Shown here piece by piece: positions 17,097-25,391 of a stretch of 64,000 bases of DNA. The stretch covers positions 62,001 to 126,000 of the forward strand of contig NZ_JAPEMC010000006.1 in assembly GCF_026343115.1 (NCBI RefSeq). Reading direction: 5' to 3'. Numbering within the stretch: the first letter of the stretch is position 1; each line of letters opens with the position of its first letter. Origin of the DNA: Streptomyces sp. NBC_00102 (lineage in GTDB: Bacteria > Actinomycetota > Actinomycetes > Streptomycetales > Streptomycetaceae). A program made the position numbers and the translations under genes. The notes below the pieces were generated by a model, which saw nothing but the letters and a program-made list of their open reading frames with translations, had not been told where the DNA came from and ran no database searches.

Positions 17097-18536
17097 GTGG
17101 ACTGGTTCACCGCGGACAACTACGGGCTGAGCAGGCTGATCTTCCAGCGGGCTCTCGCCGCCGTCTATCTCACCGCGTTCCTCACCGCCGCCCTCCAGTT
17201 CCGCGCGCTGATCGGCGAGCGGGGCATGCTGCCGGTGCCCGAACTGCTGCTGCGCACCCGCTGGACAGCCGCTCCCGGCCTCTTCCGGCTCCACTACTCC
17301 GACCGTTTCTTCGCGGCCGTCGCATGGTCGGGATGCGCGGTCTCCGTCGCACTTCTGGCCGGGCTGGACGGGCTGTTGCCGCTGTGGGGCGCCGTGCTCC
17401 TGTGGGCGCTGCCCTGGGTGCTGTACCTCTCGATCGTGCAGGTCGGTCAGGTCTGGTACGGCTTCGGCTGGGAGTCGCTGCTGCTGGAGACGGGGTTCCT
17501 GGCGGTCTTCCTCGGGAACGACGAGACCGCACCGCCGGTCCTGGTGCTCTGGCTGATGCGCTGGCTGCTGTTCCGGGTGGAGTTCGGGGCCGGTCTCATC
17601 AAAATGCGTGGGGACGACTGCTGGCGGCGGCTGACCTGTCTGGAGTTCCACCACGAGACGCAGCCGATGCCGGGCCCGCTCAGCTGGTTCTTCCACCACT
17701 TGCCGGCGCCCGTGCACCGGGTGGAGGTCGCCGCCAATCATGTCACCCAACTCGTGGTGCCTTTCCTGCTCTTCACCCCCCAGCCGGTGGCGAGCGTGGC
17801 TGCGGCCGTCATGGTCGTCACCCAGCTGTGGCTGATCCTCTCCGGCAACTTCGCCTGGCTGAACTGGCTGACGGTCGTCCTCGCGCTCTCGGGCGTCGAC
17901 TGGTCCCCGGTCGCGGGGCCTTCCCGGCGTCTCCCCGGCGCCCCGCTCTGGTACGAGATCGTGGTCGGTTCGGTCACCGTGCTTCTCCTGGTGCTCGGTT
18001 ACCGGCCGGCCCGCAATCTGCTCTCCCGCCACCAGGTGATGAACCGCTCCTACGATCCGCTCCATCTGGTCAACACCTACGGCGCGTTCGGCAGCATCAG
18101 CCGGGTGCGGCTGGAAGTCGTCGTCGAGGGGACGTACGACACCGTGATCCACCCGGGCACCGTCTGGCGGGAGTACGGGTTCCGGGGAAAGCCGGGTGAT
18201 CCGGGGCGGCTTCCCCGCCAGTTCGCCCCGTACCATCTGCGGCTCGACTGGATGATGTGGTTCGCCGCGCTCTCCCCCGCGTACGCCCGTTCCTGGTTCG
18301 GGCCGTTCACCGAGCGGCTGCTGCGGGGCGACCGGGACACCCTGCGGCTGCTGGGCCACAACCCCTTCCCGGACGCACCGCCCGCCCAGGTGCGCGCGTC
18401 GGTGTACCGGTACCGGTTCACCGACGCCGCCGAGCTGCGGAGCACGGGCCATTGGTGGCACCGCACCTACGTCCGGGAGTTCATGCGGCCGGTGGCCCGG
18501 CCGGTGCCGCTCCGGCCGCCGGAGGACTCCAAGTGA
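17097..18536 (+). CDS. Lipase maturation factor family membrane protein (LMF1-like)
   Basis: A 479-residue integral membrane protein with several hydrophobic helices in the first 300 residues and a hydrophilic C-terminal part. Family hallmarks are GFGWESLLLETGFLAVF, LFRVEFGAGLIKMRGD, CWRRLTCLEFHHETQPMPGPLSWFFHHLP and LVNTYGAFGSISRVRLEVVVEG, which match bacterial homologues of the vertebrate lipase maturation factor 1. In animals the family helps fold lipases in the ER; the bacterial role is unknown, though export or folding of secreted enzymes is plausible. GTG at 17097 opens directly with the conserved N-terminus. A strong terminator follows 13 bp after the stop. Confidence 0.92.
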   Translation: MDWFTADNYGLSRLIFQRALAAVYLTAFLTAALQFRALIGERGMLPVPELLLRTRWTAAPGLFRLHYSDRFFAAVAWSGCAVSVALLAGLDGLLPLWGAVLLWALPWVLYLSIVQVGQVWYGFGWESLLLETGFLAVFLGNDETAPPVLVLWLMRWLLFRVEFGAGLIKMRGDDCWRRLTCLEFHHETQPMPGPLSWFFHHLPAPVHRVEVAANHVTQLVVPFLLFTPQPVASVAAAVMVVTQLWLILSGNFAWLNWLTVVLALSGVDWSPVAGPSRRLPGAPLWYEIVVGSVTVLLLVLGYRPARNLLSRHQVMNRSYDPLHLVNTYGAFGSISRVRLEVVVEGTYDTVIHPGTVWREYGFRGKPGDPGRLPRQFAPYHLRLDWMMWFAALSPAYARSWFGPFTERLLRGDRDTLRLLGHNPFPDAPPAQVRASVYRYRFTDAAELRSTGHWWHRTYVREFMRPVARPVPLRPPEDSK

Positions 18537-18549
18537 GCGCACGGACGCG

Positions 18550-18590
18550 CGAGAGCCCGGCACCCCCTGACGGGTGGTGCCGGGCTCTCG
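18550..18590. terminator. Strong hairpin terminator between convergent genes
   Basis: Perfect 15-bp arms (18550-18564 and 18576-18590) starting CGAGAGCCCGG, with inner CCC/GGG able to extend pairing. It sits 13 bp past the stop of the LMF-like gene and 22 bp past the stop of the convergent small gene, so it can serve both directions. No long T tract, as is usual in Streptomyces. Confidence 0.9.
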
Positions 18591-18611
18591 CACACGGCGG
18601 GCGGGCCGGGG

Positions 18612-18785
18612 TCAGTCGATGCCGGGCAGGATGTGCGGCTCGGCGAGGTCGTCCTCGTATCCGGCCAGCCGGATCGGGGCCGACCTGGCCCAGACCTCGA
18701 TGTTCCGGAGCTTCTCGGGCCTGCGGGCCCGTTCGCCGGTTCGTTCGGCCGGTCGCTTCTCGTCGGTCGTCACTTCAGGTGTCAC
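18612..18785 (-). CDS. 57-residue acidic/basic microprotein of unknown function
   Basis: A small gene with a textbook start: AAGGAG lies 6 nt before GTG at 18785. The 57-residue product has a charged N-terminal half (Lys/Arg/Glu-rich, DEKRPAERTGERARRPEK) and a patterned C-terminus: LRNIEVWARSAPIRLAGY followed by EDDLAEPHILPGID. The even mixture of charges then a defined hydrophobic/acidic tail suggests either a small partner protein or a precursor peptide. No known modification enzyme, transporter or immunity gene lies next to it. I do not recognise the family. A strong shared terminator follows. Confidence 0.6.
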   Translation of the reverse strand: MTPEVTTDEKRPAERTGERARRPEKLRNIEVWARSAPIRLAGYEDDLAEPHILPGID

Positions 18786-19109
18786 CGCGCACTCCTTCGC
18801 GTCGCGTAACCCCCGGCAGTCGGGGCACCGCGGCATATCCACCGCGGACCGCCACAGGCAGGGGCAAGGGCATGGGCATACGGTCGCGGTGGCGCCGGTA
18901 CGGGGCGGGACGACGGTCTGGTTGCAGACCTGTCCCGGGACGATCGAGGAAGCTTCGTGGATCCCTCGGTGTCGTCCGTTCGCCCCAGCGTAACCAAATG
19001 AGCACCTTCCCGCTCGACAGAACGTGTGCTGTGGGTCACTTTCGGCCAGAAGAAGCCGCTCGGCGCGATTGCGGAGGGGGTTGTGGGGGCACCTGGGGCG
19101 GCCGGTACG
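18786..19109. other. Leader region upstream of the microprotein gene
   Basis: About 320 bp between the microprotein start and the terminator of the SDR gene, all read leftward. Competing open frames here have no ribosome sites or domains. It presumably holds the microprotein's promoter and perhaps a long untranslated leader; no clear -35/-10 pair was found. Confidence 0.4.
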
Positions 19110-19150
19110 ACAGGACGGCCGCACCCCGGGTCGGGGTGCGGCCGTCCTGT
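19110..19150 (-). terminator. Hairpin terminator after the zinc-ribbon SDR gene
   Basis: Perfect 18-bp arms (19110-19127 and 19133-19150), core GGACGGCCGCACCCC, with a 5-nt loop, located 23 bp past the stop of the leftward SDR gene. Likely ends that transcript and insulates the downstream microprotein gene. Confidence 0.9.
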
Positions 19151-19172
19151 GCGTCTCCGGGTGCGCCGGTCT

Positions 19173-20654
19173 TCACCAGCCCGCGGGGGCGTAGTCCTTC
19201 AGGAAGCAGCCGTAGAGCTCCTCGCCGGCCTCGCCGCGCACGATCGGGTCGTAGACGCGGGCGGCACCGTCCACCAGGTCGAGGGGGGCGTGGAAGCCCT
19301 CCTCGGCCAGGCGCATCTTGTCCGGGTGCGGGCGCTCGTCCGTGATCCAGCCGGTGTCGACCGCCGTCATCAGGATGCGGTCCTTCTCGAACATCTCCTG
19401 GGCGCTGGTGCGCGTCAGCATGTTCAGCGCGGCCTTGGCCATGTTGGTGTGCGGGTGGCCCGCGCCCTTGTAGCCGCGGCTGAAGACACCCTCCATGGCG
19501 GACACGTTCACCACGTACGCCCGGCCCGCGGCGGCGGCCATCGCGGGGCGGAGCCGGCTGATCAGGATGAACGGCGCGGTGGAGTTGCAGAGCTGCACCT
19601 CCAGGAGTTCGATCGGCTCGACCTCCTCCACCGTCTGGATCCAGCTGTTGGTGTCGTGCAGGTCGGGTACGAGCCCGCCCGCGTCGATGGCCGTACCGGC
19701 CGCGATGCGCTCCAACGAGGCGGATCCGGTGACGAGCGCCAGACCCGTGACGTCGTCGGCGGTCAGCCCCTCCCTGCGGGCGGCGGGCAGCGCGGCCACC
19801 CGGTCGACGCTGCCGCTGCCGAAGGTGCCGATGACCTCGGCGGGCGGCAGCACCCCGGCGGGCAGCGGGGCCGACTCGGCGGCGACCAGCTCGCTGTACG
19901 CCTGCGGGGACCGGCGTACGGTCTGGGCCGCGTTGTTGATCAGGATGTCCAGCGGGCCCTCGGCGGCGACGGAGTCGGCCAGCGCGACGACCTGGGCCGG
20001 GTCGCGGAGGTCGATGCCGACGATCTTCAGCCGGTGGATCCACTCGTCGCTGTCCGGCATCGCCTTGAAGCGGCGGATCGCGTCGTTGGGGAAGCGGGTG
20101 GTGATGGTGGTGTGGGCGCCGTCGCGCAGCAGCCGCAGCGCGATGTACATGCCGATCTTCGCCCGGCCGCCGGTGAGCAGCGCGCGACGGCCGGTGAGGT
20201 CCGTACGGGCGTCGCGCCGGGCCCGGTTCTCGCGGGCGCAGTCCTGGCAGAGCTGGTGGTAGAAGGCGTCCACCTCGGTGTAGCGGATCTTGCAGATGTA
20301 GCAGGACCGCGGCCGCTGGAGGATGCCCGCGATCTCGGCGGTGGCGGAGGAGGAGGGCAGTACGCCCTGCGTCTCGTCGTCGATCCGTTCGGCGGAGCCG
20401 GTGGCGGTCGCCTCGGTGACCGCCTTGTCGTGGGCCGTCTTGGCCGCGCGGCGCTCCTGGCGGCGGCGCTGCTTCACGGTCCGGTAGATCCCGGCGGTGG
20501 CGCGTCGCACCCTGATGGCGTCCGGGTGGTCGACGTCGATGGTGTCGAGCTCGTCCAGCACGCTCAGGCAGACGGCCAGCCGATCCGGAGCGATACCGGG
20601 ACCGAAGTCCTCGATTTCGGGCGCGAGTCCCTGGCTTTCCTCTGTCACCGTCAT
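19173..20654 (-). CDS. Large SDR-fold protein with zinc-ribbon insert and altered active site
   Basis: A 493-residue protein. An N-terminal helical, Lys/Arg-rich region (about 40-90) is followed by a four-Cys zinc-binding segment near residue 115 (CYICKIRY...LCQDC). The short-chain dehydrogenase fold runs from about 150 to 490. The Rossmann glycine motif reads LLTGGRAKIGMYIA and the NNA motif LINNAAQT is present. The active-site Ser is in VVNVSAMEG, but the position of the usual Tyr in YxxxK is Thr (HTNMAK), so normal SDR catalysis is doubtful. It may be a redox-sensing or scaffold protein rather than an oxidoreductase. ATG at 20654. Alone in its transcript, with a strong terminator downstream. 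Confidence 0.82.
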   Translation of the reverse strand: MTVTEESQGLAPEIEDFGPGIAPDRLAVCLSVLDELDTIDVDHPDAIRVRRATAGIYRTVKQRRRQERRAAKTAHDKAVTEATATGSAERIDDETQGVLPSSSATAEIAGILQRPRSCYICKIRYTEVDAFYHQLCQDCARENRARRDARTDLTGRRALLTGGRAKIGMYIALRLLRDGAHTTITTRFPNDAIRRFKAMPDSDEWIHRLKIVGIDLRDPAQVVALADSVAAEGPLDILINNAAQTVRRSPQAYSELVAAESAPLPAGVLPPAEVIGTFGSGSVDRVAALPAARREGLTADDVTGLALVTGSASLERIAAGTAIDAGGLVPDLHDTNSWIQTVEEVEPIELLEVQLCNSTAPFILISRLRPAMAAAAGRAYVVNVSAMEGVFSRGYKGAGHPHTNMAKAALNMLTRTSAQEMFEKDRILMTAVDTGWITDERPHPDKMRLAEEGFHAPLDLVDGAARVYDPIVRGEAGEELYGCFLKDYAPAGW

Positions 20655-20933
20655 GCTGCTTCCTCTGTCGTCCTGACCCGCGGGCCACTGGTCGTCGCGG
20701 GCCCAAACACCCGGTCAAGTCTGCCATGCGCGCGAGCCTCCTCCTTCCGGGTGTACGGGGCTCCGTACCCGCCGGGCGCGGGCGCCGCCCGGGGCCCGTG
20801 ACACGGCGCACTCACCGCCCCGCTCACGGTGCCGACGGGATCTCCTCAAAATTTTCTGAATTCGGCAGGCATGACTCTGCGGTCCCCGGGAAGACGCCGG
20901 ACCGACAGCTACGGCAACAGGGAGGGCGACACC

Positions 20934-21854
20934 ATGACGGCGATGTCATTGCGAACCACCGGAGCCGACGCCGCGACGGCGTCGTGGCACGACCGGGCGG
21001 GGACGCTGACACCTGCCGGTGTCGGTACGGGGACCGGCCAGGACGAACTGCCCTGGATCGAGGACGCCGGGAAGGTGGCCCCGCAGGACGCGCGGGCCCT
21101 GTCGAAGATCTTCTTCGACCGCCTCCAGACGATGGAGGAGGGCACCCGCGAGCACCAGTACGCGCGCAACACACTGATCGAGATGAATCTCTCACTGGTG
21201 CGGTTCGCCGCCTCGCGGTTCCGCAACCGGGGCGGGGACGACACCGAGGACATCATCCAGGTGGGGACGATCGGTCTGATCAAGGCGATCGACCGGTTCG
21301 ACCTCTCGCGCGAGGTGGAGTTCGCCACCTTCGCGGTGCCGTACATCGTGGGTGAGATCAAGCGGTTCTTCCGTGACACCACCTGGTCCGTGCACGTGCC
21401 GCGGCGGCTCCAGGAGCTCCGCGTCGAGCTGGCCAAGGCGAAGGAGCAGCTCTCCTCGCAGCTGGACCGCGACCCCACGGTGAAGGAGCTCTCGGCCCAC
21501 CTCGACCTCTCCGAGGAGGAGATCATCGAGGGGCTGGTCGCCGCCAACGGCTACTCGGCCGGTTCGCTCGACACCCCGTCCTCCGAGAGCGACGACGGCC
21601 AGGACCAGCGTGCCTACGCCGAGATGCTGGGCGAGCGGGACCCCGCGATGGAGACGGTCGAGAACCTGCACACCCTCGCGCCGCTGCTGGAGCAGCTCGA
21701 CGACCGCGAGCGCCGCATCGTGCAGATGCGGTTCGGGCAGGAGATGACCCAGGCGCAGATCGGTGCCGAGCTGGGCGTTTCGCAGATGCACGTGTCGCGG
21801 CTGCTGAGCCGGATCGTCGCGCGGCTGCGCGCCGGGATGTCCGTCGAGGCTTAG
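20934..21854 (+). CDS. SigB/SigF-family RNA polymerase sigma factor
   Basis: A 306-residue stress/sporulation-type sigma factor. Region 2 reads RNTLIEMNLSLVRFAASRF and EDIIQVGTIGLIKAIDRFD, region 3 contains VPRRLQELRVELAKAKEQLS, and region 4 has the HTH MTQAQIGAELGVSQMHVSRLL. The N-terminal about 65 residues are Thr/Ala/Gly-rich and lack region 1.1, as expected for group 3 sigma factors. ATG at 20934 has GGGAGGG upstream; an earlier ATG at 20829 is weaker. Such factors are held by RsbW-type anti-sigma kinases and released by dephosphorylated antagonists. A REC-PP2C phosphatase and an RsbW-like ATPase are encoded just downstream. Confidence 0.93.
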   Translation: MTAMSLRTTGADAATASWHDRAGTLTPAGVGTGTGQDELPWIEDAGKVAPQDARALSKIFFDRLQTMEEGTREHQYARNTLIEMNLSLVRFAASRFRNRGGDDTEDIIQVGTIGLIKAIDRFDLSREVEFATFAVPYIVGEIKRFFRDTTWSVHVPRRLQELRVELAKAKEQLSSQLDRDPTVKELSAHLDLSEEEIIEGLVAANGYSAGSLDTPSSESDDGQDQRAYAEMLGERDPAMETVENLHTLAPLLEQLDDRERRIVQMRFGQEMTQAQIGAELGVSQMHVSRLLSRIVARLRAGMSVEA

Positions 21855-21865
21855 CCGGGAGACCG

Positions 21866-21933
21866 CCGCCGGAAAAGCTCCGGCGGGCCTTCCCGTGACC
21901 CACGTCCGGCGCTCCGGCACCGGGCGTGGGTCA
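21866..21933 (+). terminator. Tandem hairpin terminator after the sigma gene
   Basis: Two hairpins in series. The first has 7-bp arms (21866-21872 and 21880-21886). The second has about 13-bp arms with one G-T pair (21896-21908 and 21921-21933, core GACCCACG), followed by a short T-containing stretch. It separates the sigma gene from the signalling operon that starts at 21992. Confidence 0.75.
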
Positions 21934-21991
21934 TTTATGCTTCCTGGCACGGCGCGGGGCGACCCGCGTCTTCCTTACGAGGGGGTGGAGT

Positions 21992-23266
21992 GTGACCGAG
22001 CTGCCCACGAGGGGTGTGCCGGTCCGTCAGGCGGGACCCGCCGCGGTTCCCGCTCAGCAGACGACGGCCGCTTCGGCGGCGGACGGCTCCGTGTGGGGCA
22101 TGGACGCGGTGATCCTTCTGGTGGAGGACGACGCCGGGGACGCCCTGCTGGTCGAGGAGATGCTCTCCGACAGCGACCTCGACCCCTCGCTCACCTGGTG
22201 CAAGACGCTGGCGGAGGCACGACAGTTCCTGCGGACCTGTCGCACCCCCGTCTGTGTGTTGCTCGATCTGCACCTCCCCGACGTGCACGGGCTGGACGCG
22301 GTGACGCAGATCGTGGAGGCGTCCGGGGACGCGGCCATCGTGGTGCTGACGGGGCTGACGGAAGCCGGTACCGGTCTTTCGGCCGTGGCCAGCGGTGCCC
22401 AGGACTACCTGGCCAAGGGCCGGCTCGATCCGGAGGTGCTGGGCCGGGCGATCCGGTACGCGCTCCAGCGCAAGCAGGTGGAGCGGGCGGCGGCAGCGCT
22501 GCGGGCCAACCAGCAGATGGCCCAGGAGAACGCCCGCCTGGAGAGGGGGCTGCTGCCCGTGCCGCTGCTGCGGGACGACCGCTTCGAAGCGGTGGCCCGT
22601 TACGAACCGGGACGGGTCCACGCACTGTTGAGCGGTGACTTCTACGACGTGGTGCAGACCGCGGACGGCACCGTGCACGCGGTCATAGGCGACGTGTCGG
22701 GCCACGGCGCCGCCGAGGCCGCGCTCGGGGTGTGCCTGCGGGTGGCCTGGCGGACCGCGGTGCTCTGCGGCACCAGCCCCCTCGACCAGACCAGTCTCCT
22801 GGAGGAGATCCTGGTGGCGGAGCGTTCCGATCCGCACCTGTTCGCGACGGTCACCACGCTCACCTTCCCGCCGGAAGGGGACCGGGTGGGCATCGTGCGG
22901 GCCGGTCACCCCGGGCTGCTGCTGCGCGAGGGCGGCAAGGTCTCCTGGGTGGAGCCCGAGACCGGTATGGCGCTCGGGCTGCTGCCGGGGGCGCGGCACT
23001 GGTCGGAGAGCGAACTGGCGCTCGGCCCGGACAGCAGTCTGGTGCTCTTCACGGACGGCCTCTTCGAGGGGCGCACCGGCCCCGACAGCCGTCTCGGCGA
23101 GGAGGGGCTCCTCGCGATGGCGCAGGGCTGTTCCACGCTGGCGGCCCGTCCGTTCATCGACGCCCTCGTGGCGGGGGCCACGGCCGGGGCAGCGCCCTTC
23201 GGCGGGCTCGCGGACGACGTGGCCGTACTGCATCTGAGCTGGGGAAAGGTGGGAGACGATGGCTGA
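21992..23266 (+). CDS. Response-regulator-linked PP2C (SpoIIE-type) phosphatase
   Basis: A 424-residue protein. The receiver domain (about 35-155) has the acidic pair LLVEDDAGDALL, phospho-acceptor Asp in LLDLHLPDVHG and the conserved Lys in DYLAKG. A short coiled linker (RAAAALRANQQMAQENARLE) joins a SpoIIE-type PP2C domain (about 195-420) with metal ligands in LSGDFYDV, GDVSGHG and ADDVAVLHL. This RsbU/RssB-like build makes phosphatase activity depend on phosphorylation by a histidine kinase. GTG at 21992 is preferred; an ATG near 22100 starts closer to the receiver. The downstream kinase gene overlaps by 8 bp, so the partner is almost certainly that kinase. Confidence 0.9.
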   Translation: MTELPTRGVPVRQAGPAAVPAQQTTAASAADGSVWGMDAVILLVEDDAGDALLVEEMLSDSDLDPSLTWCKTLAEARQFLRTCRTPVCVLLDLHLPDVHGLDAVTQIVEASGDAAIVVLTGLTEAGTGLSAVASGAQDYLAKGRLDPEVLGRAIRYALQRKQVERAAAALRANQQMAQENARLERGLLPVPLLRDDRFEAVARYEPGRVHALLSGDFYDVVQTADGTVHAVIGDVSGHGAAEAALGVCLRVAWRTAVLCGTSPLDQTSLLEEILVAERSDPHLFATVTTLTFPPEGDRVGIVRAGHPGLLLREGGKVSWVEPETGMALGLLPGARHWSESELALGPDSSLVLFTDGLFEGRTGPDSRLGEEGLLAMAQGCSTLAARPFIDALVAGATAGAAPFGGLADDVAVLHLSWGKVGDDG

Positions 23267-24884
23267 CCCCAAGGGGAAGCCCACACGCGCTGGAGGTGCC
23301 TCACGGCTGTCGGTGCAGAGCTGGGTCCACCTGATCCTGGGCGGCTTCGTCGTCGTGGTCGTCACGTGTCTGGTGATCGGCGCGGTGGTCCTGAACGAGA
23401 TATCCGCGCGGACGACGGAGCTGGTCGACCGGGTCCAGCCGGCGCGCTCCGCCTCCTTCCAGCTCCAGAACGCGCTGCTCAACCAGGAGACGGGCGTCCG
23501 GGGCTTCGTCCTGACGGGCGACGACTCGTTCCTGGAGCCGTACAAGCAGGGCCAGCGCGACGAGAAGGAGCGCTTGGCCCGGGTACGGGAGCTGATCGGG
23601 TCCCAGCAGCCGTACGCCGGTGACCTGGACCGGATCGCGTCGGCGGCCGAGAAGTGGCGCACCTCGCAGGCCGAGCCGCTGATCGGAGCGGTGCGGGCCA
23701 GCGGGCCCACCGGTGAGGCGTCGGCGCCGCTGCTGCAGAGCAAGACGGAGTTCGACGCGCTGCGTGCTCTCTACGGCACCCAGCAGGACCACCTGGACCA
23801 GGCCCGTGACCACGCCCGTGAGGAGCTGGACGACGCCCGTGCGACCCGTGACCGGGTGCTCCTGGCGCTGATCGCCGGTTTCCTCGCCTCCGTGATCGCG
23901 TTGAGCCTGCTCTTCCACCGGGTGGTCGGCAGGCCGCTGAACCGGCTGCGGGCCGCCTCGGACGAGGTCAGGTCGGGGGCGTACGAGGGGAAGATCGACG
24001 TACGCGGCCCCTCGGACGTGCGGTCGGTGGCCACCGCCGTCGAGTCCATGCGGGTCCGGCTGGTGGACGAGCTCGCCGAGACGAAGAGCCGGGAGACGCT
24101 GCTGGCCGAGCAGACGGACGAGCTGCGGCGCTCCAACGCGGAACTGGAACAGTTCGCGTACGTCGCCTCGCACGACCTCCAGGAACCGCTGCGCAAGGTG
24201 GCGTCCTTCTGCCAGCTGCTGGAGAAGCGGTACGGCGACGAACTGGACGCGCGGGGCAAGCAGTACATCGACTTCGCGGTGGACGGCGCCAAGCGGATGC
24301 AGGTGCTCATCAACGACCTGCTCACGTTCTCGCGGGTGGGCCGGGTGCACGAGAGCTGGCAGCCGGTGGACATGGACCGCGGACTCGACCGCGCGCTCGC
24401 CAATCTGACGCTGGCGATCGAGGACGCGGCCGCGGAGGTCGTCCGGGAGGATTCCCTGCCGGAGGTGCTCGGCGACTCCACGACGCTGGCGATGGTGTGG
24501 CAGAACCTGATCGGCAACGCGGTCAAGTTCCGCCGCGAGGACGTGCCGTGCCGGATCACGGTGGGGTGCGTCCGCGAGGACGACGCGTGGCACTTCACGG
24601 TGGCGGACAACGGGATCGGCATCGCACCGGAGTTCGCGGACAAGGTGTTCATCATCTTCCAGCGGCTGCACGCGCGGGACGCCTACGACGGAACGGGCAT
24701 CGGGCTCTCGCTCTGCCGCAAGATCATCGAGTTCCACGGGGGCCGGATCTGGCTGGACCCGGAGCGGGGCGAGGGTACGCTGATCCACTTCACCCTGCCC
24801 GTCAGCCCTGATGCCCCCACGCACACCACGGCGGAGCTCCTCGCTCCCGCCCTCCTCGCCGCACCGTCGGGAGATGCCCAGTGA
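23259..24884 (+). CDS. Membrane sensor histidine kinase (CHASE3-HAMP-HisKA-HATPase)
   Basis: A 541-residue kinase. Membrane helices lie at about 22-45 and 207-228 and flank a helical CHASE3-type extracytoplasmic sensor with the hallmark NQETGVRGFVLTGDDSFLEPY. A HAMP linker follows, then a coiled segment, and the dimerisation domain with phospho-acceptor His in YVASHDLQEPLRKV (near residue 304). The ATPase has N box WQNLIGNAVKFRRED and G boxes VADNGIGIAPEF and GTGIGLSLCRKI. The DHp type resembles phytochrome-like kinases, which commonly partner with single-domain receivers; one is encoded next. ATG at 23259 overlaps the phosphatase gene by 8 bp. Confidence 0.94.
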   Translation: MADPKGKPTRAGGASRLSVQSWVHLILGGFVVVVVTCLVIGAVVLNEISARTTELVDRVQPARSASFQLQNALLNQETGVRGFVLTGDDSFLEPYKQGQRDEKERLARVRELIGSQQPYAGDLDRIASAAEKWRTSQAEPLIGAVRASGPTGEASAPLLQSKTEFDALRALYGTQQDHLDQARDHAREELDDARATRDRVLLALIAGFLASVIALSLLFHRVVGRPLNRLRAASDEVRSGAYEGKIDVRGPSDVRSVATAVESMRVRLVDELAETKSRETLLAEQTDELRRSNAELEQFAYVASHDLQEPLRKVASFCQLLEKRYGDELDARGKQYIDFAVDGAKRMQVLINDLLTFSRVGRVHESWQPVDMDRGLDRALANLTLAIEDAAAEVVREDSLPEVLGDSTTLAMVWQNLIGNAVKFRREDVPCRITVGCVREDDAWHFTVADNGIGIAPEFADKVFIIFQRLHARDAYDGTGIGLSLCRKIIEFHGGRIWLDPERGEGTLIHFTLPVSPDAPTHTTAELLAPALLAAPSGDAQ

Positions 24885-25327
24885 CCACCAGTCCGGTACA
24901 GCCCATCGAGGTCCTCCTGGTGGAGGACGATCCCGGCGACGAGCTCATGACGCGCGAGGCGTTCGAGGACAACAAGATCCGCAACACCCTGCACGTGGTG
25001 CGCGACGGGCAGGAGGCGCTCGACTTCCTCTACCGGCGCGGCCCGCACGCCGGGGCTCCCCGGCCGGACCTGATCCTGCTCGACCTGAACCTGCCGAAGT
25101 ACGACGGTCGCCAAGTGCTGGAGCAGATCAAGAGCGACGCGGAGCTGGCCACCATCCCGGTGGTGGTGCTCACCACGTCCTCCGCCGAGGAGGACATCCT
25201 GCGCAGCTACAAACTGCACGCCAACGCCTATGTCACCAAGCCGGTCGACCTGGACCAGTTCATCGCCGCGGTCCGGCAGATCGACGACTTCTTCGTGACG
25301 GTGGTGCGACTTCCCGGGCGTACGTGA
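24881..25327 (+). CDS. Single-domain response regulator (Rcp1-like receiver)
   Basis: A 148-residue receiver without an output domain. Conserved residues are the acidic pocket LLVEDDPGDELM, the phospho-acceptor Asp in ILLDLNLPKYDGRQ, the Thr in VVLTTSSAEED and the Lys in YVTKPVDLDQF. The NLPKYDG form and the insert YRRGPHAGAPRP are typical of the Rcp1/CheY-like partners of phytochrome-type kinases. GTG at 24881 overlaps the kinase stop by 4 nt (GTGA), implying coupled translation. It may relay or siphon phosphate between the kinase and the REC-PP2C phosphatase. Confidence 0.93.
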   Translation: MTTSPVQPIEVLLVEDDPGDELMTREAFEDNKIRNTLHVVRDGQEALDFLYRRGPHAGAPRPDLILLDLNLPKYDGRQVLEQIKSDAELATIPVVVLTTSSAEEDILRSYKLHANAYVTKPVDLDQFIAAVRQIDDFFVTVVRLPGRT

Positions 25328-25391
25328 GCCCGGGTAAGGATTTCCGGAAATCACCAGGAGTGGGATGCCCCGGCCCGGGTAGACGGCTCCC

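Noticed and set aside
11101..20654. Secondary-metabolite gene cluster
   Set aside because: Oxidoreductases and an acyltransferase are present, but no PKS, NRPS, terpene or RiPP core enzymes; the genes are scattered and singly transcribed.
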